A stretch of 34,096 nt of DNA from positions 1-34,096 of the forward strand of contig JAAHGS010000058.1 in assembly GCA_010692645.1 (NCBI GenBank), in the 5' to 3' direction. The notes beneath the pieces were generated by a model. The model had not been told where the DNA came from. It saw only the letters and a program-made list of their open reading frames with translations, and did no database searches. Position 1 is the first letter of the stretch. Every line of letters begins with the position of its first letter. A program made the position numbers and the translations under genes. Positions 15,501 to 23,470 of this stretch are shown piece after piece. Source of the DNA: Symploca sp. SIO2E9. GTDB lineage: Bacteria; Cyanobacteriota; Cyanobacteriia; Cyanobacteriales; Coleofasciculaceae.

Positions 15501-15679
15501 TAACCACCAGTTTCACGACAATTGCCGGTTTTATTCCTTTATGGTTAGATGGGGGTGATTTTTGGCCCCCTCTAGCTATTTCGATCGCAGGTGGTGTAGG
15601 TGGAGCGACTCTTCTGGCTCTATCTTTCGTTCCTTGCCTTTATTTAATCTTAGGGAATAGTTTTTACACCAGATCATAA
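12548..15679 (+). CDS. Efflux RND transporter permease (AcrB/MMPL superfamily)
   Basis: The 1043-aa length and the internal two-fold layout are typical of RND permeases: an N-terminal membrane helix, a large periplasmic porter loop (about residues 35-330), six helices, a second loop (about 565-870) and a final six helices. The proton-relay region in TM4 reads LLIDNAIVVVDE, with one Asp where AcrB has two. A second helix region near 940-970 reads GLIGVAINDSIVVLAG. Together with the preceding adaptor it forms a tripartite pump without its outer-membrane channel. As the last gene of the biosynthetic run it most likely exports the cluster product; general drug efflux is the alternative. A small inverted-repeat element begins 2 bp after the stop codon. 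Confidence 0.95.
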   Translation: MWTVFYRNRRLSILTIGLIIVWGLSSFWILPRMEDPELSQPAAYITTRFPGTNAYRVESLVTEKIEQELFEIEDIETVKSISRAGNSTVVIEVKDNVKDVDKVWSKVRDKVSDVTPFLPSGVLEPEYEDWITRASTLILSLTWNLDSPVNYAVLTRQAKELEDRLRVLSGTEKVELFGVPEEEIIVDIQSSALAALGLTAGDIAQQIKMSDAKVSAGQFRSNSNQLIIQIDQELDSLERIRRIPIQLGNDSGQFSLLGDIAVVKKGIKQPASELAMVNGNPAVSIAVLMESSQRIDHWTKNVLQNLEELKQKLPEGIDVQTIFEQNRYVHNRLNGLLKNLILGAICVFITTFLLMGWKSALVVGSALPLSVMMVLGGMKELGIPLHQISVTGLVIALGLLIDNAIVVVDELHKQMEAGLKPAKAIKETLQSLTIPLLASTLTTTLTFMPIVLLPGSTGEFVSSIGISVILALFSSLFLALTIVPALAAWLYQDKKQDFSGNSQAVQNNFPKTLKGQLKIWFSKGIHHPSLTNKYRLVLDVILKLPIIGIILALAIPLNGFFAASSLKEQFFPPAERNQFSIEIELQSVASIEETQNTALQAREIMIQHPEIKEVDWFVGRNAPKIYYNLQQNRINSPNYAQGIVTLQSNSDKRQLINDLQQELDDGFPSAMILVKELQQGEPIDAPIELRIYGPDLDVLRDLGNQARAELAQVNNVIHTKADLSDTLPQVALSLEEEKVRLAHLDKSAIARQLNQGLEGSLGGSVLESREELQVRTRLAQKERSNLERIASFKIFSNQANPNPIPLDALGDIKLVPQIASINRRNGQRMNSIQGFIATGVLPSTVLSEFKQNLENSSWQNLPSGYSLEFGGEEAERDKAVGNLISLLGVILVLMTATLVLSFGSFRYAVIIALVGVCAIGLGLFSLYLFDYPLGFMAILGIVGLIGVAINDSIVVLAGLHSNPSVRKKDLKSIRETIVASTRHILTTSFTTIAGFIPLWLDGGDFWPPLAISIAGGVGGATLLALSFVPCLYLILGNSFYTRS

Positions 15680-15680
15680 A

Positions 15681-15786
15681 CGGGTGAGCGAAAAAAGGTG
15701 TGGGGCAAGGAGTAAGCAGACGCTCCAGACGCGGAGAGGCTCCAGACGCGGAGAATTCAAATCCCACGCAAAATTTCGTTCACCCG
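15681..15786. repeat. MITE-like element, copy 1 (terminal inverted repeat CGGGTGAGCGAAA)
   Basis: This 106-bp element is bounded by CGGGTGAGCGAAA (15681-15693) and TTTCGTTCACCCG (15774-15786), an inverted repeat with one mismatch. The interior holds two tandem copies of CTCCAGACGCGGAGA. A second copy with the same ends and the same interior repeat lies at 23360-23470. It starts 2 bp after the stop of the RND permease and sits in the leader of the exporter operon, so it separates regions A and B. It may also fold as a transcript-end hairpin. No transposase is encoded. Confidence 0.75.
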
Positions 15787-15932
15787 CTAAGAATCAACCC
15801 GCAACAGTTGCTCAAAATACTGTACTACATACAGAAAAACCTTTGACCTGCAGGGAAAACTTGGTAGCTTCAAAGCAATAAGGTAATTAGCCAAGTAACT
15901 CAGAAATAGCAGGCATTAGTGCCGATGTAGTT

Positions 15933-18179
15933 ATGGTGACATCAGTTAGAGAGGTTCAAGCAAAAATAACCCGTCGCATCCGTACTCCTACCCTACTGCA
16001 AATGGAGGCAGTAGAATGCGGTGCTGCTGCCTTAGGAATTATTCTCGGCTACTACCGCCGCTTTGTACCCCTAGCCGAGCTACGGCAGGAATGCGGCGTT
16101 TCGCGAGATGGCTCTAAAGCCTCTAACGTCCTCAAAGCTGCCCGTAACTACGGTTTAAATGCTAAAGGACTCAAAAAATCCCTCGCCAGTATCCAAACTC
16201 TTTGTCCCCCTTATATAGTATTTTGGAACTTTAACCACTTTCTAGTTGTAGAAGGATTCGGCAAAAATTGCGTATATCTCAACGATCCAGCCACTGGTCC
16301 GAGAAAAGTTTCCCTCCAGGAATTCGACGAAGGCTATACTGGCGTCGTTCTAGTTATAGAACCAGGCTCAGAATTTAACAAGGGCGGCAAACCCAGGAAC
16401 ATGTTTTCTGCTTTAACCTCCCGCCTGCGAAACTCCCGCCGTGCCATCGGCTTCTGCCTCCTAACGGGTTTACTTCTAACCCTCCCCCGTTTAGCAGTAC
16501 CAGCATTTAGCCAAGTCTTTGTCGATCAAATTCTTGTTCAAGGTTATCAAGACTGGTTGCGCCCCCTACTATTGGGAATGATTTTTGTCGCTCTTCTCCA
16601 AGGACTGCTTGCTCGAATGCAACTAGTAGCCTTACGGCGACTATTGATCAAACTCTCAATTAGCATGTCCGGGCAGTTTCTCTGGCATATCCTACGCTTA
16701 CCAGTGGGATTTTATGCTCAACGCTTCTCTGGCGAAATTAGCAATCGTAACCAACTAAATGACCAGGTAGCAGAAGTTCTCTCAGGACGCCTCGCTACCA
16801 CGATTATAGACACTACGATGATGGGGTTCTACGCCCTACTGATGTTTACCTACGACTGGCTACTAACTAGCCTTGCCGTTATCTTTGCTGCCTTAAACTT
16901 CTTCGCCCTCCAGTTCCTCTCTCGTAGCCGAACTGATGCTAACATCAGTCTGGCTCAAGAACAAGGTAAAGTCTCTGGTGTTGCCATCGGCGGTATCCAA
17001 TCGATTGAAACTGTCAAAGCTTCCGGATTAGAGTCTGACTTGTTTGCCAAGTTTGCTGGTTACTATACTAAAACTCTTAATACCCAGCAAAAATTAAGTC
17101 TGCAAACCCAAGTTCTATCTGTATTGCCAACCTTATTAACTGCCCTAGCTACAGCCTCCATCTTACTTGTCGGCGGCTTCCGAGTCATCAACGGCAACCT
17201 TACCATTGGTATGCTAGTAGCATATCAGGCACTTACTGGCAGCTTTCTAGGACCAGTTAATAATCTAATCAACTTCGGTAGTACCCTGCAAGAACTAGAA
17301 GCCGACTTAAACCGCCTCGATGACGTACTGCAAAACCCTGTTGATCCTGAAACCAGCCGTCAGTCTGAACCAGGAAGACAAGGAATTGTTTTGAATGGAA
17401 AATCTCCCTTATCTGCCCCAGCTTCCTACTCGTCACTGCTCAACCCAGACTCATTTAAACTGCAAGGCTACATTGAATTGCACAATCTTAGCTTTGGTTA
17501 TAGTCGCCTCGAAGCTCCTCTAATTGAAGACTTCAGCCTCAGCGTCAAACCAGGACAAAGGGTAGCCCTTGTTGGTGGTAGTGGTTCCGGAAAATCTACC
17601 ATCGCCAAACTGCTGTGTGGACTTTACGCACCCTGGGAAGGAGAAATCCTCTTTGACGGTATTCCTAGAACCCAGATATCTCGCGCAGTCCTCGCCAACT
17701 CCCTAGCAATGGTGGAACAAGACATCTTCCTCTTTGCTGGCAGCATTCGTGAAAATCTTACTCTCTGGGATCCAACCATACCAGAAATTGACCTTGTAAA
17801 AGCTACTACCGACGCCGCCATTCACCAAGCGATCCTCTTTCTTCCAGGAGGATATGATGCCCAACTCAGCGAAGGTGGTTCAAACCTCAGTGGTGGGCAG
17901 CGTCAGCGCCTCGAAATTGCCCGCGCTTTAGTGAGAAATCCCGCCATCTTGGTCTTAGATGAAGCCACCAGTGCCCTTGATGCCGAAACTGAACTAATTA
18001 TAGACCGCCACCTGCGACGGCGCGGCTGTTCCTGTATCGTTGTTGCCCACCGCCTGAGTACGATTCGGGATTGCGACGAAATTATTGTGCTAGAACGTGG
18101 CAAAGTTGTACAGCGGGGTACTCACGAAGACTTGCGACAACAGGGAGGAACCTATATGCATTTAATCGGCAGCACTTAG
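15933..18179 (+). CDS. NHLP-type bacteriocin exporter: C39 peptidase-ABC transporter
   Basis: The 748-aa protein has three parts. The N-terminal C39 cysteine peptidase domain (about 15-140) shows the oxyanion Gln23, nucleophile Cys29 (QMEAVECG), His102 (NHFLVVEG) and Asp118 (NDPATG), all needed to cut a leader after a double-glycine site. A six-helix ABC transmembrane domain spans about 170-440. The ATPase domain carries Walker A GGSGSGKST near 547, the signature LSGGQRQR and Walker B AILVLDEATSALD. This is the layout of NHLM/NHLP family peptidase-permease-ATPases that export ribosomal peptides. The second ABC protein, the HlyD protein and the accessory genes follow on the same strand. The cargo peptide was not found in the window. 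Confidence 0.95.
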   Translation: MVTSVREVQAKITRRIRTPTLLQMEAVECGAAALGIILGYYRRFVPLAELRQECGVSRDGSKASNVLKAARNYGLNAKGLKKSLASIQTLCPPYIVFWNFNHFLVVEGFGKNCVYLNDPATGPRKVSLQEFDEGYTGVVLVIEPGSEFNKGGKPRNMFSALTSRLRNSRRAIGFCLLTGLLLTLPRLAVPAFSQVFVDQILVQGYQDWLRPLLLGMIFVALLQGLLARMQLVALRRLLIKLSISMSGQFLWHILRLPVGFYAQRFSGEISNRNQLNDQVAEVLSGRLATTIIDTTMMGFYALLMFTYDWLLTSLAVIFAALNFFALQFLSRSRTDANISLAQEQGKVSGVAIGGIQSIETVKASGLESDLFAKFAGYYTKTLNTQQKLSLQTQVLSVLPTLLTALATASILLVGGFRVINGNLTIGMLVAYQALTGSFLGPVNNLINFGSTLQELEADLNRLDDVLQNPVDPETSRQSEPGRQGIVLNGKSPLSAPASYSSLLNPDSFKLQGYIELHNLSFGYSRLEAPLIEDFSLSVKPGQRVALVGGSGSGKSTIAKLLCGLYAPWEGEILFDGIPRTQISRAVLANSLAMVEQDIFLFAGSIRENLTLWDPTIPEIDLVKATTDAAIHQAILFLPGGYDAQLSEGGSNLSGGQRQRLEIARALVRNPAILVLDEATSALDAETELIIDRHLRRRGCSCIVVAHRLSTIRDCDEIIVLERGKVVQRGTHEDLRQQGGTYMHLIGST

Positions 18180-18209
18180 GGACTTCCAAATAAAAAAATA
18201 TCCCATTGA

Positions 18210-18279
18210 GGGGATGGCTCGGGGGGATGGGGAGATGGGGGGATGGGGGGATGGGGGGATGGGGGGATGGCTCGGGGAG
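18210..18279. repeat. G-rich tandem repeat (GGGGGATG units)
   Basis: Between the two ABC genes lies a run of at least six GGGGATG or GGGGGGATG units bracketed by GGCTCGGGG at both ends. It belongs to the short tandem repeat class common in cyanobacteria. Several G-tracts of four or more are closely spaced on the coding strand, so a G-quadruplex is possible in RNA or single-stranded DNA. The rest of the 245-bp gap (18180-18424) is AT-rich and shows no clear promoter. Confidence 0.8.
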
Positions 18280-18424
18280 AAGATTCTTTAGATCATATTT
18301 CTAAGTAAATTGGATAATTTATTTCTTGGAGTTACCTTAAACTTTGTTCTGACCAATCGCCCTTAATTCCTATCCAAACTTTCGTAAATTCTTTCGTAAA
18401 TTAAGTATATAGAGCACTCAGACA

Positions 18425-21400
18425 ATGCTCAAACCAAAGTTACTTTTAGAACCCTACCGCATCCAAGGAAATGAACCCCTGCTGCTGGATAATCCCCAAA
18501 CAGTGTGGGTAATCGTTTCCGGTTCGCTATCAGTATTTGCTACAAAAGTCAATAAAAAACAGCCAGAAGGAAATCGCCGTTATCTGTTCAGTGTAAGTCC
18601 CGGTGAGGCTTTGTTTGGTGTCCCTGTCTCCCAGCAACTGGGTATCTTAGCAGTAGCCCTAGAAGAGACAGAACTACAGCAACTCTCAATACAAAATCTT
18701 GCCATGCAAGTAGTTAGGAGAGAAACTAAAGCGACCGCTCTTTTAGAAGGCTGGTTGCACCGTTTGGGTGATACTTTAAGTGCCTTTGACCAGAGTAACC
18801 TGCAACTGCGATCGCACACCACTGAGGAGGAAACTCAAACTCTTTTCATACCAAGTTGCGATCAAAGAAGCAATTTACTAGTTCCTGAGAGGGAGAGAGG
18901 GAAAGGGGAAGAAGGGGAGAGAGAATTATTTGTTAAAGATCAACTTGGTATCAACCTAACACCGCAAAGTCTACACCCAACTTTCTTATCCTTAGAAAAG
19001 CAGCAAAGATTAAAGCCTTCTGCTAGTGAGATTGCTTGGGTGCAGATGCGTCAGGGCAGTACTCGCTGGTTGGGGATAAAAGACTTATGCTTAGACAATA
19101 GTTTTCCCCTGTTTCCCTTAGTCAAAGGTATGTGGTTAGAGGCAGAGAATTCTGTAGAACTCTTGACCATCTCCACCAACCAATGGGAAAATCCCCAACA
19201 ACTGCCTGCTAGTTTAGTTAGCTTGCACAAATATTTTTGCTGCTACTTGAACTTGTTCGCACAAGAGGAGCAAAAGGCACAATTTCGTCGTTTTCAAGCC
19301 ACCGAACAACTTAACCGCCAGCTAACTGAGTCAGCCCTAGGCAAATTAACCTCAGTATTGCAGCCCCAAGAGGCAGCTTTCTTACCAGAAGGAACACCAC
19401 TGCTAATTGCGGCAGGGGCAGTGGCAAGGGCGAGCAAAATTACAATTAAACCACCAGCCTCGGATTCACAACCACAACAGCTCAAAGAACCCCTAGAAGA
19501 AATTGCCCGCGCCTCCCAATTCCGTACCCGTCGAGTACTCCTAGCAGATCAATGGTGGCTGCATGAATGTGGTCCCCTACTAGCCTATAGCAGAGAAGAA
19601 GGCTGCCCAGTAGCTTTGTTGCCCAATAAGCACAAAGGCAACAAAAAATATATTTTATTTGACCCAGTAGAGAGAACCCGCACTCTGGTAAATAGGGCAG
19701 TAGCTGAAACTCTAGAACCAGAAGCCTACATGTTCTATCGACCTTTGCCACTGGTTGTGCGCAATGTCTTAGAGATATTCTACTTTGGGGTTAGGGGCTA
19801 TGAACGAGATGTCGTTCTAGTCGTCGTGATTGGGGTGATTGCTACCCTCTTGGGGATGATTACTCCCCAAGCAACCGGAATGTTGATTGATCAAGCAATT
19901 CCCGATAGCGATCGCCTGCTACTATGGCAGATGGGACTAGCCTTATTTGCTGCTGCTTTTGGTCAATCAATCTTTCAACTCTCCCAAGGCATTATCGTCC
20001 TGCGGGTGGAAAATGCTGCTGATAGCAACTTGCAACTGGCAGTCTGGGACCGACTGCTGAAATTAACTCCAGCCTTTTTTCGCCAGTACACTTCCGGTGA
20101 CTTAGTAAATCGCCTTTTAGCCGTCGGTGCCATCCGCAGCCAACTTAGCGGTGCTACTCAGCGTACCCTCTTAAGTGGCGTCTTTGCCTTACTCAACCTA
20201 GGGTTAATGTTTGCCTACAGTGTTCATTTAGCCCTCGTGGGAATTGGTATAACTCTGCTGACAACAATTGTTACCTTTACCTCGGGTATACTCTTAGTGC
20301 GCAAAGAACGCCAGCAGGAAGAGCTGGAGGGAGAAATATATGGTCTTACTATACAACTAATTAATGGAGTAGCCAAACTGCGAGTAGCTGCTGCTGAAGA
20401 AAGAGCCTTTGCAGCTTGGGCAAAAAAATATAGCCAACGAACTCAACTCTCTGCTAGCATCCAGCAAATTAATGACGGTGTTTCTAATTTTAATGAGGCG
20501 CTACCCTTAGTCAGTTCTGTACTGCTATTTTGGTTTGCCATACTGTTTATGCAATTATCCCAAGTTCAGGGAAATCCCAGTGGCTTAACGGCAGGTACCT
20601 TTCTTGCTTTTAATGTAGCTTTTGGCACCTTTATCGGTGGTATCACTGACCTCAGCAATACTCTAACTGATATCTTGGGAATTGTGCCTCTGTGGGAACG
20701 AGCAAAGTCAATTCTCCAGGCAAAGTTGGAATCTGAACCCAATCAGGCAGATCCTGGAAATTTAACGGGTCAAGTCCTCTTAGACCATGTTACTTTCCGC
20801 TACCGGGAAGATGGGCCACTAATCCTAGATGATGTCAGTATTCAAGCTAAACCAGGGGAATTTGTGGCGATAGTTGGTCCCTCAGGGAGTGGGAAATCAA
20901 CTGTATTTCGCCTGTTGTTAGGGTTTGAAATTCCTAGTAGTGGAACTGTCTATTACGACGGTCAAGATTTAGCAGGATTAGATGTTACTGGTGTGCGGCG
21001 ACAATTGGGAGTAGTTCTGCAAAATGGTCGCCTACAACAAAGCTCAATTTTTGATAACATCAGTGGTAGTGCTTTAGTTACCCTTAATCAGGCTTGGGAA
21101 GCAGCGCGCAGGGCTGGATTATCTGGAGATATTGAGCAAATGCCCATGGGAATGCACACCATAGTTAGTGAAGGAGGAAGCAATCTTTCCGGGGGACAAA
21201 GACAGCGGTTATTAATTGCTCGCTCCTTAGTCAATAAACCCAAAATTATCTTAATGGATGAGGCAACTAGTGCTCTCGACAATCGGACTCAAGCAATTGT
21301 CACTGAGAGTTTAGAAAGGTTGAATGCTACCCGCATTGTAATTGCCCACCGCCTCAGTACCATCCGTAATGCTGACCGCATTTATGTTGTTGAAGCTGGA

Positions 21401-21484
21401 CGAGTAGTACAGGTAGGCTCCTTTGGAGAATTGATCAAACAAGAGGGTTTATTTGCCCGACTTATTGCTCGACAGTTGGAGTAA
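18425..21484 (+). CDS. NHLP-type bacteriocin export ABC transporter, permease/ATPase subunit 2
   Basis: The 1019-aa protein is the second ABC subunit of NHLM/NHLP export systems. Its N-terminus (about 25-70: VWVIVSGSLSVF and SPGEALFG) resembles a cyclic-nucleotide-binding jelly roll. A domain at about 370-435 (QWWLHECGPLLAY, PVALLPNKHKG, ILFDPVERTR) looks like a degenerate C39 peptidase that may bind leader peptides without cutting. Six membrane helices follow (about 455-720). The ATPase domain has Walker A VGPSGSGKST near 817, signature LSGGQRQR and Walker B KIILMDEATSALD. Residues about 142-176 are encoded by an inserted inverted-repeat element. It probably forms a heterodimer with, or works next to, the C39 exporter. 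The N-terminal domain suggests control by a ligand. Confidence 0.93.
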   Translation: MLKPKLLLEPYRIQGNEPLLLDNPQTVWVIVSGSLSVFATKVNKKQPEGNRRYLFSVSPGEALFGVPVSQQLGILAVALEETELQQLSIQNLAMQVVRRETKATALLEGWLHRLGDTLSAFDQSNLQLRSHTTEEETQTLFIPSCDQRSNLLVPERERGKGEEGERELFVKDQLGINLTPQSLHPTFLSLEKQQRLKPSASEIAWVQMRQGSTRWLGIKDLCLDNSFPLFPLVKGMWLEAENSVELLTISTNQWENPQQLPASLVSLHKYFCCYLNLFAQEEQKAQFRRFQATEQLNRQLTESALGKLTSVLQPQEAAFLPEGTPLLIAAGAVARASKITIKPPASDSQPQQLKEPLEEIARASQFRTRRVLLADQWWLHECGPLLAYSREEGCPVALLPNKHKGNKKYILFDPVERTRTLVNRAVAETLEPEAYMFYRPLPLVVRNVLEIFYFGVRGYERDVVLVVVIGVIATLLGMITPQATGMLIDQAIPDSDRLLLWQMGLALFAAAFGQSIFQLSQGIIVLRVENAADSNLQLAVWDRLLKLTPAFFRQYTSGDLVNRLLAVGAIRSQLSGATQRTLLSGVFALLNLGLMFAYSVHLALVGIGITLLTTIVTFTSGILLVRKERQQEELEGEIYGLTIQLINGVAKLRVAAAEERAFAAWAKKYSQRTQLSASIQQINDGVSNFNEALPLVSSVLLFWFAILFMQLSQVQGNPSGLTAGTFLAFNVAFGTFIGGITDLSNTLTDILGIVPLWERAKSILQAKLESEPNQADPGNLTGQVLLDHVTFRYREDGPLILDDVSIQAKPGEFVAIVGPSGSGKSTVFRLLLGFEIPSSGTVYYDGQDLAGLDVTGVRRQLGVVLQNGRLQQSSIFDNISGSALVTLNQAWEAARRAGLSGDIEQMPMGMHTIVSEGGSNLSGGQRQRLLIARSLVNKPKIILMDEATSALDNRTQAIVTESLERLNATRIVIAHRLSTIRNADRIYVVEAGRVVQVGSFGELIKQEGLFARLIARQLE
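18848..18951. repeat. In-frame inverted-repeat element inside the second ABC gene
   Basis: The 104-bp segment is bounded by ATACCAAGTTG (18848-18858) and CAACTTGGTAT (18941-18951), a perfect 11-bp inverted repeat. It contains a purine-rich tandem stretch (GAGAGGGAGAGAGGG...). The reading frame stays open through it and adds a highly charged segment (ERERGKGEEGERE) in a linker N-terminal to the degenerate C39-like domain. The right end with the same purine-rich flank recurs near 23494-23504. Confidence 0.7.
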
Positions 21485-21493
21485 TTGTTGTTT

Positions 21494-21530
21494 GTTCATT
21501 GTTCATGGAGATAAGTAATGAACAATGAAC
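21494..21530. terminator. Hairpin with perfect 13-bp stem after second ABC gene
   Basis: GTTCATTGTTCAT (21494-21506) and ATGAACAATGAAC (21518-21530) form a perfect 13-bp stem with an 11-nt loop, beginning 9 bp after the stop codon. The arms are themselves heptamer repeats of the STRR kind. It could attenuate transcription between the ABC genes and the sensor gene. There is no T-tract, so a classical intrinsic terminator is not shown. Confidence 0.45.
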
Positions 21531-21562
21531 CGAAAGTAGAACGATTTAAATAGTTAAGGAGA

Positions 21563-21748
21563 TCAAGTGTTCTTGAAAATATCTGGCAACCACAACAGGA
21601 CTAGTACCATGACACAGATAATTACTAAAGCTATCGAATAGCTAACATTGTTCCCCATGGCTGGGACTTTCTGCATCAAAATCGGAGCAGAAATAAAACT
21701 TTCAGTTCTTAATTCACCAGCTAGATTCAGAAAAGTTAAGTCAATCAT
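21563..21748 (-). CDS. Possible small single-pass membrane protein
   Basis: The frame encodes 61 residues in the 478-bp gap between the ABC and sensor genes, antisense to both. It has a polar N-terminal half and one strong hydrophobic helix (VSYSIALVIICVMVLVLLW) near the C-terminus, ending in a charged tail. An AAGG lies about 10 nt 5' of the ATG, and a TATAAT lies about 25 nt further upstream on the same strand. I do not recognise the family. It is not a shadow of another gene because the opposite strand is noncoding here. The rest of the gap is AT-rich. Confidence 0.35.
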   Translation of the reverse strand: MIDLTFLNLAGELRTESFISAPILMQKVPAMGNNVSYSIALVIICVMVLVLLWLPDIFKNT

Positions 21749-21962
21749 TTTTATATAACCTTAGGCGTTAAATTAATTATAATAGAATAATTCAAGAAAA
21801 ATGAATTAACTTATATGTTAAGCTTCAAAGAAGTATGCTAATAGCAACAAACCTCAGAATATCAACATAATAAAAGAGTTGAATTTCATTTAATTGATTT
21901 GAGTTTTAAATAAAATTATTGGTTACATCAAGAAAAGAAATGCAATTGATTACTAAGTACTA

Positions 21963-23393
21963 ATGAAACCTTTACCTCGGTTACTTTATCCTCCTGCTTG
22001 GTCTATCGCCGCTAAAGTTTCGGTAGCACTGCTCTCTACAGCACTGGTGCCGATGAGTTTCAATGCCTATTACAACCTTCGACATAGCTTAGAGGCTGCA
22101 GAAGGTAGCGAATATCGCAAACTAGAACTTTTAGCAACTAGTACTGCTAGTCGCCTTGACCAGCTAATTATTGACACCCAGCGTGTTGTAATTCAAGTCA
22201 GTAGTGAAAGAAATGTGGTAAGTTTCCTTGCTGCCACTAAACCCGAGGCAAAAGAAGCATTCCGCCCTGCTGCACAATCAGTGCTGAAAAACGTCTTCGG
22301 TTCTAACCCTGACTATGACGCTGTTTATCTTATGGATAGAAAGGGGCGCTGTCTTGCCTCTACAGATCCCTCCTTCGTTGGTCAAACCTATAGCTTCCGC
22401 GAATACTTCCAACAGGCAATTGAGGGGCATTCTTATATATCTAGTATCCTGATGGGTAAAACCACTGGACGAGCTGGTCTTTACTTATCCAACCCAGTGC
22501 GTTCTGACAGTGGCGAGATTGTGGGAGTGGCGGTAGTAAAGATCAAAGAAAAAGATATCGGCAAGATAGTTAATGCGCTAAGTCGTGACTCCAAGAGCTA
22601 CGCCTTCTTAGTTGACCAGCAGGGAGTTATCATTAGTCATCTTGATAAATCCCTCATGTACCATAGTCTGGCACCCTTGTCACCAGAAACGCAAAAACGG
22701 ATTGCCGCCGACAAACGCTATGGCTTCACTCAAGTCGAAAGTCTAGATTTGCCTCAGTTGGCAGCAGTTATGGTGGGTGCTAGTGAGCCAAGTCACTCTA
22801 GTTATTACTCTCAGCTTAAGGGCAAGCGCCAGATAGTTGGCTTAGCCCCTCTAGAGGTAGTGCCTTGGGTATTGGGAGTCAACAAATCCGAAGCCCTATT
22901 TAGCGCTCCCTTAAATCGCCTCATCTGGCAAAATAGCCGCAGTCTAATTGTAGTCGGAGCGATCGCTGCACTCATCGCCCTGTTGTTAGCGCGAAGTATT
23001 GCTAACCCCATTCACTCTCTAACCAAGGCAGCTCAAGCTCTCAAACAGGGTGATTTCGATCATGAAGCTGGAGGTAATTGTGACTTTTCTCAAGACTTGA
23101 GTAAGGCGTCGTACACTCAAGATGATATTGGTCAACTGGTGCGTGTCTTCCTACAAATGGCTCAAGAAGTAAAGGTGCGAGAGCAAAAACTTAAACAGCA
23201 AGTCATAGCTCTGCATATTGAAGTTGACGAAGCCAAAAAAGCTCATCAGGTAGCTGAAATTACTGGCACAGACTACTTCCAGCAGTTACAGCAAAAAGCT
23301 CAACAGCTTAGGGAACAAGCACTAGGGCATCTTAAAGGAGAGGGGGGGATGGGGAGAGGGGGTGAGCGAAAACAAGAGTGGGGGAACAAGTAA
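21963..23393 (+). CDS. Cache-HAMP membrane sensor protein without output domain
   Basis: The 476-aa protein has a first membrane helix (about 15-36), a periplasmic double-Cache ligand-binding domain (about 40-310, with the YDAVYLMDRKGRCLAST and GRAGLYLSNPV segments), a second helix (about 326-346), a HAMP domain (about 346-403) and a coiled coil with the motif AEITGTDYFQQLQQKAQQLREQ, which I know from many cyanobacterial sensor proteins. There is no kinase, cyclase or phosphatase domain. The last ~18 residues (GEGGMGRGGERKQEWGNK) are encoded by repeat DNA and by the inverted-repeat element that supplies the stop codon, so the native C-terminus has been replaced or lost. It lies in the exporter locus and could sense an external ligand to control export or the downstream MinD-like ATPase. 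Confidence 0.88.
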   Translation: MKPLPRLLYPPAWSIAAKVSVALLSTALVPMSFNAYYNLRHSLEAAEGSEYRKLELLATSTASRLDQLIIDTQRVVIQVSSERNVVSFLAATKPEAKEAFRPAAQSVLKNVFGSNPDYDAVYLMDRKGRCLASTDPSFVGQTYSFREYFQQAIEGHSYISSILMGKTTGRAGLYLSNPVRSDSGEIVGVAVVKIKEKDIGKIVNALSRDSKSYAFLVDQQGVIISHLDKSLMYHSLAPLSPETQKRIAADKRYGFTQVESLDLPQLAAVMVGASEPSHSSYYSQLKGKRQIVGLAPLEVVPWVLGVNKSEALFSAPLNRLIWQNSRSLIVVGAIAALIALLLARSIANPIHSLTKAAQALKQGDFDHEAGGNCDFSQDLSKASYTQDDIGQLVRVFLQMAQEVKVREQKLKQQVIALHIEVDEAKKAHQVAEITGTDYFQQLQQKAQQLREQALGHLKGEGGMGRGGERKQEWGNK

Positions 23394-23470
23394 GCAGATG
23401 CTCCAGACGCCCAGACGCGGAGACGCCCAGACGCGGAGAATTAAAATTCCAACCAAAATTTCGCTCACCC
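23360..23470. repeat. MITE-like element, copy 2 (terminal inverted repeat GGGTGAGCGAAA)
   Basis: The 111-bp element has perfect 12-bp ends, GGGTGAGCGAAA (23360-23371) and TTTCGCTCACCC (23459-23470). The interior has the same AGTAAGCAGA-like stretch and CCAGACGCGGAGA repeats as copy 1. It overlaps the 3' end of the Cache-HAMP gene and provides its stop codon. Flanking bases on both sides resemble the interior of the ABC-gene element, and CAACTTGGTAT at 23494-23504 matches that element's end, so this copy seems to be nested in an older repeat. Confidence 0.75.

Noticed and set aside
15843-15870. Sigma70-type promoter before the C39 exporter gene (TTGACC ... TAGCTT)
   Set aside because: The -35 is good but the -10 matches only three of six positions, so it is too weak to annotate.
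15684-15881. 65-codon frame after the RND permease gene
   Set aside because: It is read mostly from the MITE-like repeat and has a basic, low-complexity product. It is not a gene.
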